Origin: Liopterus haemorrhoidalis | Lineage: Eukaryota; Arthropoda; Insecta; Coleoptera; Dytiscidae | Assembly (NCBI GenBank): GCA_963971575.1 | Contig: OZ020611.1 | Span: 208,361,324 to 208,425,323 of the forward strand | Reading direction: 5' to 3' | Length of the DNA: 64,000 nucleotides | Shown here: positions 1 to 10,562 of the stretch, piece after piece | Position numbering within the stretch: the stretch's first letter is position 1 | Layout of the letters: each line of letters starts with the position of its first letter | Notes under the pieces: generated by a model | The model's database searches: none | What the model saw: the letters and a program-made list of their open reading frames with translations, nothing else | Told to the model about the DNA's origin: nothing | Program-made: the position numbers and the translations under genes

Positions 1-19
1 TGCCCTATTTAAAATTAAT

Positions 20-600
20 ATGTGATTGAATCAGTGGCATGTCGGTACAGGGCTACTGCCACATAGATCTGTAACAGTCTGTGTGTGGCTTTATATAGAA
101 TTTTTATTGTTAAAAGGGCGTATCACTTACTTTTAAAACTGTTTTTATGTATTGCTCTTTAATAATTTAATTGAAATTATAGCTTATTTAAAATATTAGT
201 GAATTCAATTCTAGTTAATTTTTTACAAAATTTCTTTGTCCAGACGGAGTAGTTGTAGTTAAAAGTTATATTTTCAGTATTCTCATTAATAAATTTTTGA
301 AATGCATTGTATATTTTAGGCCTGTGATATAAAAAGCAACGTTGTCCGGTAGTTTTAGATACCTTTTTTACATTCGCTTGTAACCTATTTCTTGTGTTAT
401 ATGTATGATTTAAGTTAGTAACATCTGTTGAATTTTTTTTTATATATCTGAGTATTGACAAAATATATAATTGGGGTACTTCCATTAAATTTGCCTCTTC
501 ATAGAGTTTCTGCTGCTCCTCCCCATGCTATTATTCCGTAAGCAACAATCGACTGAACCAGTGCGTAATAAAATTGATAGAGAACTTTTATTGGTAAAAA
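20..600 (-). pseudogene. Non-LTR retrotransposon 3' fragment (RT C-terminus and 3' UTR)
   Basis: The minus strand from about 600 to 177 encodes the C-terminal end of a non-LTR reverse transcriptase. It has a stretch reading ALVQSIVAYGIIAWGGAAET, then a one-base frameshift and a TGA near 520, then an open frame at 485-177 with a YNTRNR-type motif and KTTGQRCFLYHRPKIYNAF. Such Y-x-TRNR tails close the ORF2 of several insect elements. Positions 20-110 look like its 3' UTR, because a related stretch (CTGCCAC, then TCTGTGTGTGGCT) recurs near 20190-20230 beside another fragment of the same kind. It is a dead, 5'-truncated copy; the clade is not certain. Confidence 0.6.
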
Positions 601-664
601 TTCGGGTTGCGTATTTTTATAGATTGAGAATGGCATAAAATATGTTTTGCTGTAATTTAAAGAA

Positions 665-1010
665 AGCTTAAAAGCTTAAAAGATTTGGGACTTGAACACC
701 GACAGGAAAACACAAACAACCCTCACCAGGTTTCGTATAGGCCACACGAAGCTAACCCACGAGCATCTGCTCCAAAGAGAGAACGCCAAGATCTGCAACG
801 ACTGCAGCGTCCTAAAATCCTACTGCGCAATCCTAAAAGTGGACCACCTTTTGACGGAATGCAAAACATATGCAGACATCAGGGCCAGACATAACATTCA
901 ACAATCAATCAAACACACACTACAAAACACCACAACCGCCAACACAAACATCATAAACTTCCTTAAGGATGTCCAACTAATCGGTGAAATATAACAACCA
1001 AACCACGCTA
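665..1010 (+). pseudogene. Non-LTR retrotransposon C-terminal fragment (post-RNase H Cys/His region)
   Basis: The frame at 692-994 encodes about 100 residues containing TRFRIGHTKLTHEHLLQRE followed by ICNDC, HLLTEC and a short tail. This RxGHTxLTHxHL plus Cys/His arrangement is the usual end of ORF2 in I/Jockey-type insect elements and also occurs here at 17170, 23340, 31250 and 55220. RT and RNase H are absent, so the copy is 5'-truncated. A TATG-rich simple repeat follows at 1046-1155, possibly expanded from its 3' tail. No function is expected. Confidence 0.7.
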
Positions 1011-1045
1011 TTGTATATAATATTAAAATTATTGTAACAAAAAGA

Positions 1046-1155
1046 TGCATGTATGTATGTGTATGTATGTATATGTATATATATATATATATATATGTAT
1101 ATATGTCTATGTATATGTGTATGTATGTGTGTATATATGTATGTATATGTGTATA
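1046..1155 (+). repeat. (TATG)n/(TA)n microsatellite
   Basis: Interrupted runs of TATG, TGTA and TA directly follow the retrotransposon fragment. There is no coding potential. Confidence 0.8.
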
Positions 1156-1455
1156 TATTAGTGAGATGTAAATAATGTAATTTCTAACTGACGCTAAAAA
1201 CCTAGCAAAAAAGAAAGCACATTTAGATCGAGCCAGGTTTTAATTTATTTTAGATCATGTTCCTTTAGATATGAATGTTTACATTTGATGATTTTTATCA
1301 TTAACAGTAGGTTATCAATGCTACACTTTACGCACTAGTGCTTTAATATGCCATTTTAGATACTGTAGTGCGTGCGTAAAGTGCGAATTTTTCGCACAAT
1401 GGTGGAGTAACATTATTATATATTCTTTTTAAATTTTTTCGGGAGTGGTTAGGTT

Positions 1456-1502
1456 GTGCTACGGATCACACTGGTCCACGGGCCGCCATTTGAGAAACAC
1501 TA
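1456..1502. repeat. Likely hAT-type terminal fragment
   Basis: The sequence GGTCCACGGGCCGCC followed by TTTGAGAAACACTACT resembles, on the reverse strand, the AGTGTTTCTCAA start of many hAT elements, four of which are present later in this window. No partner end or target duplication was found. Confidence 0.3.
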
Positions 1503-2085
1503 CTTTATACGTACAGTTACTCAGAAGCCAAAAATGAGTAGTCTAATAAATCAATTTAAAAAGAAGTACTGCTATTATATGAAATATAAATTCATAAATT
1601 TCTTACTTAAATTTCTATCCAATTCTACCAAAATTATAATTCATGTGCATCTGTAACCATTATTTCTAAATAATTTCCTTCCACAACAAAATTCCCAAGA
1701 ATATTTCGTATGTAAATGCAATTAAAAAATTCGGTTGAATGAATTATTATTCCCATGTAGTTCATGTGGCTGGTGTTGTATCGATTTCGGCGCACTGCAG
1801 CTCTGACGTCACTAGACGCGTATCGACGCTTGTTGAACTGTGGCGCCCTACAGCGAAACAACCCAGTTTCAATTGTTAATTCAGTTACCATGTTATTCCA
1901 ACAGGAGGCAGTACAAGTTTGATAGAACTGAAAGGCAATATTATCTTTACAGTTCACTGTAAATTAAAACAAAATATAATTAGGGTGATATAATTACGAT
2001 GACCATATGTACTTTATTATAGGGTACAGTTCTTTATTTTGGAGCGTTATATTTTCTTCTTCTGCGGTTTCAATCCAAGAATTGG

Positions 2086-3079
2086 TTGGCAGCAGCTATT
2101 CACTCGCCTCGATCCTGGGCCAGTTTTCGTTGGATGATTTTTTATGATTTAAGTAAAGGTTTAACTCAACAACAATGCATAGATTCGCTTCGTTCAACTT
2201 TTGGTAATGAAGCACCAAGCAGAAAAGACTGTTTACAATTCGTTTGCAAAATGATTGAAGAAGATCGGCATGTGACTTACCGTGAGTAGAGGCATCCTTT
2301 GGTATATCGAAGACTGCAATATATTCGATTTTACATGAACATTTAGCTGTGTAAAAGGTTTGTTCCCGATGGATTCCGCATAATTTGATCGAAGCTCAAA
2401 AAAAGCTCGTGAACAAAATCCGTATACATCATCGCTACAGGTGACGAAATATGGATTTATTTATATGAACCAGAAACTAAGCAACAATCCACTGCTTGGG
2501 TCTTCCAAGATGAACTGAAAGCCACAAAAGTTGATCGTTCACGAAGTACTTCTTCGAAAATGGCTTGTTTCTTCGATTGTACTGGACATGTCGCTATCAT
2601 TCCTTTAGAGGATCGGAGAACAGTAAATGCTGAATGGTATGTAACAATTTGTTTACCAGAAGTCATCGACAAAACCAGGAAAAACAACCCAAAACGTTGC
2701 ATCATTCTTCATCATGACAATGCAAGCTCCCACACAGCACGTCAAATACTTGATTATTTAAAGAAGAAAAACATCAAATTAATGTATCATTTCCCGTATC
2801 CACTAGATTTATCCCCTAACGATTTTTTTTTTGTTCCCCAATATCAAACAAAAATACGTGGACAGCTATTGTCATCACCTCAAGAAGCTGCTGAAGCCTT
2901 CGAAAACCATGTTTTTGAGATACCAACTTCAGAGTGGAAAAAATGTTTCGAGAATTAGTTTGAACGGATGCAAAAGTATATAAATCTTAAAGGTGAATAT
3001 TTTGAAAAGCAATAAAACAGTCAGTTCGAAAAAAAAATGTCTGTCTTAGTTTTTGAAAAAAATTAAAAGGTAGCCCTCG
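2086..3079 (+). pseudogene. Mariner transposase relic, 5'-truncated
   Basis: Pieces of a mariner transposase lie in order. An N-terminal helix-turn-helix part is at 2120-2285 (LSKGLTQQQCIDSLRSTFGN). A first catalytic Asp region is near 2435 (ATGDEIWIYLYEPE). The block at 2560-2958 has the second Asp in HHDNASSH and the third in PLDLSPNDFFF, a DD34D layout. A TAG at 2956-2958 replaces the Trp of a WFERMQKYI continuation that reads on to a TAA at 3011-3013. The right terminus ends ..AAAAGGTAGCCCTCGTA at 3080. The matching left terminus is missing, although a sibling at 43122 keeps it. Other relics of the family are at 42610 and 51910. Confidence 0.8.
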
Positions 3080-3089
3080 TAATGTGTCC

Positions 3090-3320
3090 GATCCAAGAGC
3101 TTCTTTTACTTAGTATTTACGAGTATTCATCAGACACGGTCTCTCTCCAAGCTTCCGAAGCACCTCTTCATTTGCGACTGTCCATCCAGAGGATCTTGAG
3201 CATTCTTCGGTAGCACTACAACTCAAACAACTCCACTTTCCTTCTTTCCGTTACTCCGAGTACCAGGTCTCACTGCCGTAAAGCATTACAGTCCAAATGA
3301 ATGTTTTTCGTTGTCTTTTA
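3090..3320 (-). pseudogene. RTE-like reverse transcriptase C-terminal fragment
   Basis: Read on the minus strand with several shifts and stops, the segment gives LYGSETW, then KVELFEL, CYRRMLKILWMD and NEEVLRKLGER. This order (SETW, then YRRMLxI-WxD, then NEEVLRR) is typical of the end of RTE-type and related endonuclease-reverse transcriptases. It is short and broken, and is included as a relic only. Confidence 0.5.
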
Positions 3321-3943
3321 GAATTATCTATTTCTCAAATACCCGTCTTTGTCCTATATTAGTCCTGTTTCCGATATTGGACAGTAATTGTTCTGTCCGA
3401 AACATCAAACTCTAGTAAAAAAATCAGCTGTGGCCACCACAGGGTCGGTCGAGACACACAAGTACTTTGTGACGGCCGTCGGTGGCCGTCACAAAGTACT
3501 TGTATAAAATACATACTAGCAGCAGAGTAGTTATTATTGTAAAAGACAATAACGTATTATATTACGTTGGTAATTTCAGTAATAATGTGTATTTATAATT
3601 TACGATAACCATGGAAATGTACCTGCATACATACAAAAACCAGTGGCGAAGTGAGACCTCCGCTAGACTTGCCCTCTCATAAAAATAATAATAAAAAAAA
3701 ATAAATAAATAAAAAAAATTAAAAAATTAAAAAAAGTTTTAGGTGAATCTTCCAAAATACATCAAATTATGTTCTATACAAATTTTTGTCCAAAGTTTGG
3801 TTTACTTCCATTTCCGGTTTCGGATTTTTATAAAAAACAATAGGGTTCTTCCCAATTAATAGGAGAATTTTTTAGAACCAGAACGCTATGTTAAACCGTT
3901 CTTGAGTTATCGTGTATACACACACACACATGTACAGGCACAG

Positions 3944-5040
3944 GCACACGCACACGCACACGCACACGCACACGCACACGCACACGCACACGCACACGCA
4001 CACGCACACGCACACGCACACGCACACGCACACGCACACGCACACGCACACGCACACGCACACGCACACGCACACGCACACGCACACGCACACGCACACG
4101 CACACGCACACGCACACGCACACGCACACGCACACGCACACGCACACGCACACGCACACGCACACGCACACGCACACGCACACGCACACGCACACGCACA
4201 CGCACACGCACACGCACACGCACACGCACACGCACACGCACACGCACACGCACACGCACACGCACACGCACACGCACACGCACACGCACACGCACACGCA
4301 CACGCACACGCACACGCACACGCACACGCACACGCACACGCACACGCACACGCACACGCACACGCACACGCACACGCACACGCACACGCACACGCACACG
4401 CACACGCACACGCACACGCACACGCACACGCACACGCACACGCACACGCACACGCACACGCACACGCACACGCACACGCACACGCACACGCACACGCACA
4501 CGCACACGCACACGCACACGCACACGCACACGCACACGCACACGCACACGCACACGCACACGCACACGCACACGCACACGCACACGCACACGCACACGCA
4601 CACGCACACGCACACGCACACGCACACGCACACGCACACGCACACGCACACGCACACGCACACGCACACGCACACGCACACGCACACGCACACGCACACG
4701 CACACGCACACGCACACGCACACGCACACGCACACGCACACGCACCGCACACGCACACGCACACGCACACGCACACGCACACGCACACGCACACGCACAC
4801 GCACACGCACACGAACACGCACACGCACACGCACACGCACACGCACACGCACACGCACACGCACACGCACACGCACACGCACACGCACACGCACACGCAC
4901 ACGCACACGCACACGCACACGCACACGCACACGCACAAGCACACGCACACGCACACGCACACGCACACGCACACGCACACGCACACGCACACGCACACGC
5001 ACACGCACACGCACACGCACACGCACACGCACACGCACAC
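3944..5040 (+). repeat. (CACACG)n hexanucleotide array, about 183 units
   Basis: This is an almost pure tandem repeat of CACACG. The first 800 bp contain no visible variant. The only departures are a single-base register change near 4745, a G-to-GA type variant near 4813 and a G-to-A type variant near 4937. All long frames here translate to dipeptide repeats (His-Ala, His-Thr, Arg-Thr and the antisense equivalents) and are not genes. The left flank (3918-3930) is a short CA run, a plausible seed for the expansion. Confidence 0.98.
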
Positions 5041-5088
5041 TTTTGGAGGAGAGAATATTTACCCTGTGACAACAAAAAGAGATGGTAC

Positions 5089-5450
5089 TAAACCCCTGCA
5101 CGCTTTCCGGTCATAGGGAAAATTGCATTTCCACTTGCACAAAATTTTTGTGTTTTTCTCTGATTTAATATTGCTTGCCCTTTTATCAAAAGAAAGTTTA
5201 ACAAATTTAAAGTCTTTTAATTATAGGCATGCTGTATGAAAACGGGGAAAATCATATTTTTTTATTACAAGATCACATGACCGTTTGAGCCCTTTGGGAC
5301 CCTCCGAATCGCATGCATATATTTAAAAGACTTTAAATTTGTTATAACTTTCTTTTGACAAAAGGGCAAGCAATATTAAATCAGAGAAAAGCACAAAAAT
5401 TTTGTGTTTAAGTGGAAATAAAATTTTCCCTATGACCGTGCAGGGGTTTA
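5089..5450. repeat. Inverted repeat, about 128-bp arms
   Basis: Left arm 5089-5218 (TAAACCCCTGCACG ... AAAGTCTTTT) and right arm 5325-5450 (AAAAGACTTTAAATTT ... CAGGGGTTTA) are inverted copies with scattered differences and a spacer of about 106 bp. They lie inside the larger foldback element. Confidence 0.85.
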
Positions 5451-5640
5451 GGAATTTTTTTTGAAAAAGTATGTATTTTTTCATACGTACATACCTATAT
5501 GTATGTAACGTTTCCATGGTCATGATAAGTAATATCTCTGTTAGAAAATATTAGTCCAAGTTATTTTTACTCTGCTGCTAGAATGTATTTTATACAAGTA
5601 CTTTGTGATGGCGGTCGGTCCTATGGTGGCCACAGCTGAT

Positions 5641-6410
5641 TTTTTTTTAGATATTTTTAAATTTTCTAGGTATTTTTTTTACGATTCATCATTTTTACGA
5701 GAATCATCTACCGAAATGAATGTACTTCATTTACAAAATCAAGATAGCCTGCATTTCCGTTTTTTTTTCGAGAAAAACCATGTTTCGCTCTATCTTGATA
5801 CACCCTGTATATTCTTTTTTATTTGATTTTCTCAAAACTCGGTAAACGTGGTTTCGGAATTAAACGATTCAATTTATTATTGCGACTCTACCCCTGGTAT
5901 ATAATTTTAAGGCAATCCGCTGTACAATCTTGTAATAATAGTTGCATAAAACATAACAACACGAAAAGTACAACTGTAATATCTCTTGTTAGTTTGTTTA
6001 TATTATAAAGTCGTGTAAAACTTTATATCCCCCATAAATAGTAAATGCGAAAACAGTGTATTTTATGTTTACCTGGTTGGTAGTAAATTATTAACATTAA
6101 TGCGCTGCAACTGTGTATATAAATATATAGTTGCCACTATCAAACTGTTCATTGAAAATTCCAAGGTAAATTCACTTTGCATGAAAGTCATATTTTCTTT
6201 TATAGCGCTATTTTAAACTTTTCCCAGTATTTCACTAAAATATAGTGATTAATGGCAAAATGCAGTTTTGCAAAGAAGAATAGTTTCTCGAAATCTCCAA
6301 TTTATTATTTTTACTTTCATATTCACGTAACACTACTACAAAAAGTAACTGTTCACATCTCTAGATGTAATAATCATCCCTCTCTTATTATTTTTATTAA
6401 TATTGGGGGT
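5641..6410. other. AT-rich interval, nothing recognised
   Basis: Only short frames rich in Phe, Leu and Ile occur, as expected of AT-rich non-coding DNA. No repeat family or RNA gene was recognised. Confidence 0.5.
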
Positions 6411-6411
6411 A

Positions 6412-6655
6412 GAGTTGCCGTGGCTCCGTGGTAAGATGGTTTTTTACCGAGCACTGGAACGCGGGTTCAAATTGTGCAGTCAGCTCTGGGGTCGCTCAGC
6501 CTCAAGTATTTAATACTTAAAAAGAGTACCTGTTTATACAGGAATAATAGGACCAGTCGAAATGTAGCTAACCACGTAGCTTTCATATCATGGCCGGCGG
6601 ATGAGAAACGGGGAACAAACCTTCTCTGCCCCAATACGCTTGAAAAATAATTTTT
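6412..6655 (+). repeat. tRNA-derived SINE, copy 1
   Basis: It begins GTTGCCGTGGCTCCGTGGTA, an A-box-like block, with a B-box-like GGGTTCAAATT about 50 bp on. The body (CAGCTCTGGGGTCG.CTCAGCC, CCTGTTTATACAGG, ATGGCCGGCGGA, CTTCTCTGCCCCAATAC) is shared with the copy at 9045. This is a pol III-type SINE with a tRNA-like head and an unrelated body. It ends in an A/T-rich tail. Confidence 0.8.
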
Positions 6656-6788
6656 TTTTTATAGGATTTTCTCACCTTTTACCCGAAAGGGTTAAACTAA
6701 AATCCTGATCAAATTATAGGTAATGTGCATTGATCTGAGCCAGAAACATACGAGCGGAATATTTGTCAGATGGCGTTTTTGGAAAATA

Positions 6789-8398
6789 CAGCCTTGGACA
6801 AATGTATGGAGCACCCTATGTTTTATTGAATTTTAGGATTATTACAGGAAAAATGGTAAATAAAATAAAACATACAGCTTTCAATAACAACTTTAATCAA
6901 AATTATTAATATTTTGTGGTACCTCCTCATGTTTTAATTACCACACATACCCTTTTAGACATACTGTCCACAAGTTTTTTACGTACATCGGATTGTACAT
7001 TGAACCATTCGTTGACAATATTTTTTTTTCAATTTTTCTTTTGGTTTGCATTTGTAAAGAGACACCTTGTTTATCAGAACTGACCATAAATTTCAAATTT
7101 GCGATAAATCTGGTGACTGCGAGGCATGCAAAAAGTAGCACATTGTTTTTGGAACACCATTCATTTGTTACTTTGGCTTTGTGACAGGGGGCATTATTTT
7201 GTTGAAAAACATATTCTGGATTGTCTTCATCAAATAATTTTAATATTGATGGCTCCAAAACTTCATTAAGCATAGTAATATAACGAGCAGAATAATTTGT
7301 TCCACGCCCGAAAAGATTTCGCCTAAGCCACTGGCAGACATGCACCTCCAGATCATAATGCTATCAACACCAAATTTGACCGTAGGGATGATGCTGTCAG
7401 GATGAAAAACTTCACCCGACCTACGTCTAACAAAAATGGCTCCAGGTTATCCAAAAAGCTGATCTACAAAAGAAAAAAACAAACCTTAATATCGTAAATT
7501 TATAGTAAATTAAATTTTATATTGTCAGTGCAATAATTGCTTAGAAAATTTTTTTTTCTGTTAATTTCGTAAGTACATTAGACCGTTACAATGCTTTCTT
7601 TTACATTGGACTCATCAGATCCATCAGATGGAAATGTCTTTTGGCCCACTCAAGGCGAAGTTTTTTGTATCGGTCGGTCAACAGTTGTTTTCGGCGAGAT
7701 CTTCTTCCATACAAATTAAATTCCACTAGACATCTTCTAATTGTTCTAGAAGAAACTTTAACTTCTCTATTTTCCCATAGATCACCAGCCAGCTCTTTTC
7801 ACCTATGATTTTCCTTGTGAATGGAGCAATACAATTTGACTCCTTTCTGCCACAGTGAGTTCACGTTTTTTAGTCATAAGAAGTGGTTGCACCTTTTTTT
7901 TCGGTTTTTGGTCTGTTTTCATAAGTATCAGTGTCTTGGAAACTTTTGCTGGTAACTTACACGGATTCCTTGAATACTCAATTTTTTTGAAATTTTCACC
8001 TGTTATTTTCCTTGTGAATGGAGCAATACAATTTGACTCCTTTCTGCCACAGTGAGTTCACGTTTTTTAGTCATAATATAATTAAAAATATTCACTTGAA
8101 CTCAATAAAACATAAAAAGGCAGTGTTCACTTCAAACGCAGGTGTAATAATGATCCAAGCCCTAGTTGTTTATTTTTATGTAAACAAAACGTAACAGATC
8201 TGAGCCTATATTTATTTGTATTTCAAGATTTATCATAATTCTGTTTACATTTTTGGTTACCTTATTGGACGTACGTTTTTTAGAATGTTACAATGATATT
8301 TTAAAAACATTTTGTCAAATATATACAAGTTACAATATACATAAATTTAGATGTTATATTATAACTGCATGGGTGCTCCATACATTTGTCCAAGGCTG
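6789..8398 (-). mobile_element. Tc1-like transposon, TA-flanked, degenerate
   Basis: Inverted termini of about 28 bp start CAGCCTTGGACAAATGTATG at 6789 and are mirrored at 8398. TA lies on each side (6787-6788 and 8399-8400), as expected for Tc1/mariner insertion. The transposase relic is on the minus strand. The element carries an internal 72-bp perfect direct duplication (7808-7879 and 8005-8076). Confidence 0.9.
6950..8075 (-). pseudogene. Tc1-like transposase pseudogene
   Basis: On the minus strand the N-terminus reads MTKKRELTVAERSQIVLLHS (from 8075, and again from 7878 because of the internal duplication), a typical Tc1 start before the paired helix-turn-helix. Further on, 7345-6938 carries SARYITMLNEVLEP, then VFQQNNAPCHKAKVTNEW, where the usual second catalytic Asp of QQDNAPCH is Asn. 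The DD34E C-terminus is scrambled by frameshifts (NEWFNVQSDVRKKL-like remnants near 7000). At least three lesions rule out a working enzyme. It resembles the Tc1 transposase at 27155. Confidence 0.8.
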
Positions 8399-8469
8399 TA
8401 TTGTAGTTTTTGTGTTTTTGACAAAATTATTTTTTTTTTTTTTAACTTATATCTAAATTATGGCTAGTA

Positions 8470-9040
8470 TTGTTGTGGCCTTTTTGTATTTAAGGCTAAG
8501 GTAGTGTAAGTCTTCTTTGGAAAATAAAAAAATAATATAAAAAATTTAACAGCTGAGAATCGAGTTCTTGTGTGTAAGAGACATATAGAAGCGCCTACGG
8601 TTATACGCCATGATTCAATCTACAGTTTGAATCAGTTTAGTTTTGTTTTAAGGTATCAAACAAGAATAAATCTTTTTTAGTAATGAAATAAATTTAAATA
8701 AAATAACACGTTGGTATTAGTGAGAAATACGTTTTTGAAATTAAAAAAAAAAGCCATTTATGAATATATTTCTTATTAATTTAATGAAGCCTTAGATCCG
8801 AAGCAAATGCAGAAAAAATCTCTGGGATTTTTTAATTTAAATTTTATTGTGATGAAATTTTCGAAAATTATTTAAATTTATTAAAAAATTAAATGGCAGA
8901 TCTTAGTACTGAAATAACGAGTAAAAATGATTATCAAAATAACAATATTCTTAGACAAAACCCTGAAATGTGTGAAAATTCAACATTCACTTAAATTTTT
9001 ATAAATTTAAATGTGCACGTGCACATGTTTTTTAAATTTT
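8470..9040. other. AT-rich interval with one copy of a dispersed 46-bp motif
   Basis: No coding signal was seen. Positions 8954-9000 hold, in reverse orientation, the motif AAGTGTGAATTT..CACATTTCAGGG, also found at 10437, 50109 and 57781. Confidence 0.5.
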
Positions 9041-9045
9041 TAAAG

Positions 9046-9335
9046 TTGCCGTGGCTCCGTGGTAAGACGGTTGCCTACGGAGCACAGGAACGCCGTTTTT
9101 ATCTCCCCACCTGGTTCGAATATTTATCTTCCGATATTATGCACTCAGCTCTGGGGTCGACTCAGCCTCAAGTATTTTAAAATGAATACCTGTTTATACA
9201 GGGATAATAGGACTGGTAGAAATGTCGCATTGACCACGTGGCTTTCATATCTATGGCCGGCGGACTAGAAACGGACCTTATCTTCTCTGCCCCAATACTC
9301 CTATCTAGGCGTTGGGAACCTATTATTTATTTATT
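9046..9335 (+). repeat. tRNA-derived SINE, copy 2
   Basis: Same family as 6412-6655. The head is GTTGCCGTGGCTCCGTGGTA, there is a good B box (TGGTTCGAATA near 9111), and the body blocks CAGCTCTGGGGTCG, CCTGTTTATACAGG, ATGGCCGGCGGA and CTTCTCTGCCCCAATAC are shared. It is a little longer between the A and B boxes than copy 1 and ends in a TATTTATTTATTTA tail. Confidence 0.85.
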
Positions 9336-10562
9336 TAATGTGTATCCTTATAATAATTAATATTATTATTTTCTCTATGCACGAAAATTTACCAGGGGCC
9401 GGGATAATTTGTCAGTCCACTACTGATTTCTTGTATTTTTAATGTGGTCTGTGTGCAAATTAAGTTGTATTAAATATCGTTATTCATTTTTAAAAGTAAG
9501 ATATAAAATAAATAAAGTTACCGCAGTATTATGCTTTTTATTGTCCTAAGCATGTCTTTTATTTTTTAAACATAGTTCGGTTTTTTTCTATTTTATTAGA
9601 AATAACGGCTAAACTTTTCCGAAACTTTTTTTAACATTAAAAGTATAACGTTTCTTTTAAACTTCTCAGGCTTAGAAAACCGCAAATCGCTGCACAAAAC
9701 AAAAATAATACTTTATCTATAAACACAATGTTATTAAAAGTTGGCTAGGCATTATTCTTGGTGAATAGTATTACCACACGGAAGAAATGTTATCACTGGT
9801 CAGTTATTAAAATGCACTGCTTGGCAAAATTATTATTATTAAACTAGGAATGGAGTTATTCTACATTCTACAACATGATAACACCAATTCATATACAAGC
9901 CCGTCTCAGTGAAGTTGGCCCAACTATCTAAATCATGAAAATTGTGAATTTATGTTAAAATAAAGTAAATATTATTTAAGATAAATGGTTTTTGTTATAA
10001 CAGTTCTTTATTAAAAGTATTTCACTAAAATATTTTACGATATTTCCAGTTATAAGTTATCATATGTGTATTCAGAAGAGAAGACGGCATGGAAAGGTAA
10101 ATCACACAAGAGATAAAACTATAAAGTATCATTCACAGCTCATGTTTTAATAGATAGTACGTAATTCATAGTGTTAATGTTAACGCATAACAATGTTAGT
10201 TCTACACAAATCCGTATAAGCATTCATAGCTCCAATTTAGTGGATAAGCGTAAGAAAATATTTAACGCATAATGTTAAAAGTTTGTATACCTCAAACTTC
10301 TGACATTAACATTAACATTAAAACACTGAGAACTGTCAAAATGAAGGAATATATTATACTTGAAATTCGAATAAGACTTGTGGATGCAGCTAGTGACATA
10401 ATTATTAGTAAAAATGTTGAAACTAATATTGAAAAATAGATGTGAAGTGAGAATTGTTACATATTTCAGGGTTTCGCAGGTATACAGTGATACATTTCAA
10501 AATAGACGAATATATTATACAGGAAATTCTAAAAAGACTTGTGGCTGTTTTTTTTTTATATA
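9336..10562. other. AT-rich interval, no gene recognised
   Basis: Two imperfect direct repeats of about 43 bp (GAATATATTATAC..GAAATTC..AA.A.GACTTGTGG) occur at about 10344 and 10507, and a copy of the dispersed 46-bp motif at 10437. Nothing else was recognised. Confidence 0.5.

Larger units (their letters stand above)
3423..5640. mobile_element. 2.2 kb foldback-type element with central hexamer array
   Basis: The two ends are inverted copies. The left end begins ATCAGCTGTGGCCACC and continues with ACAAAGTACTTGTATAAAA, ATACAT and AGCAGCAGAGTA. The right end, read in reverse complement from 5640, gives the same order, with similarity continuing to a CCATGGAAA motif (near 3610 on the left, 5510 on the right). 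Inside lie a 1.1 kb (CACACG)n array and a second pair of inverted arms (5089-5218 and 5325-5450). The left terminus holds an extra perfect 20-bp hairpin (3458-3477 with 3484-3503). No transposase frame is present, so it would be non-autonomous. No target duplication was recognised and the superfamily is unknown. Confidence 0.65.

Noticed and set aside
3872..5116. Six long open frames of 377-409 codons across the CACACG array
   Set aside because: They encode only dipeptide repeats (His-Thr, His-Ala, Arg-Thr, Val-Cys, Val-Arg, Ala-Cys) forced by the hexamer and exist in all frames.
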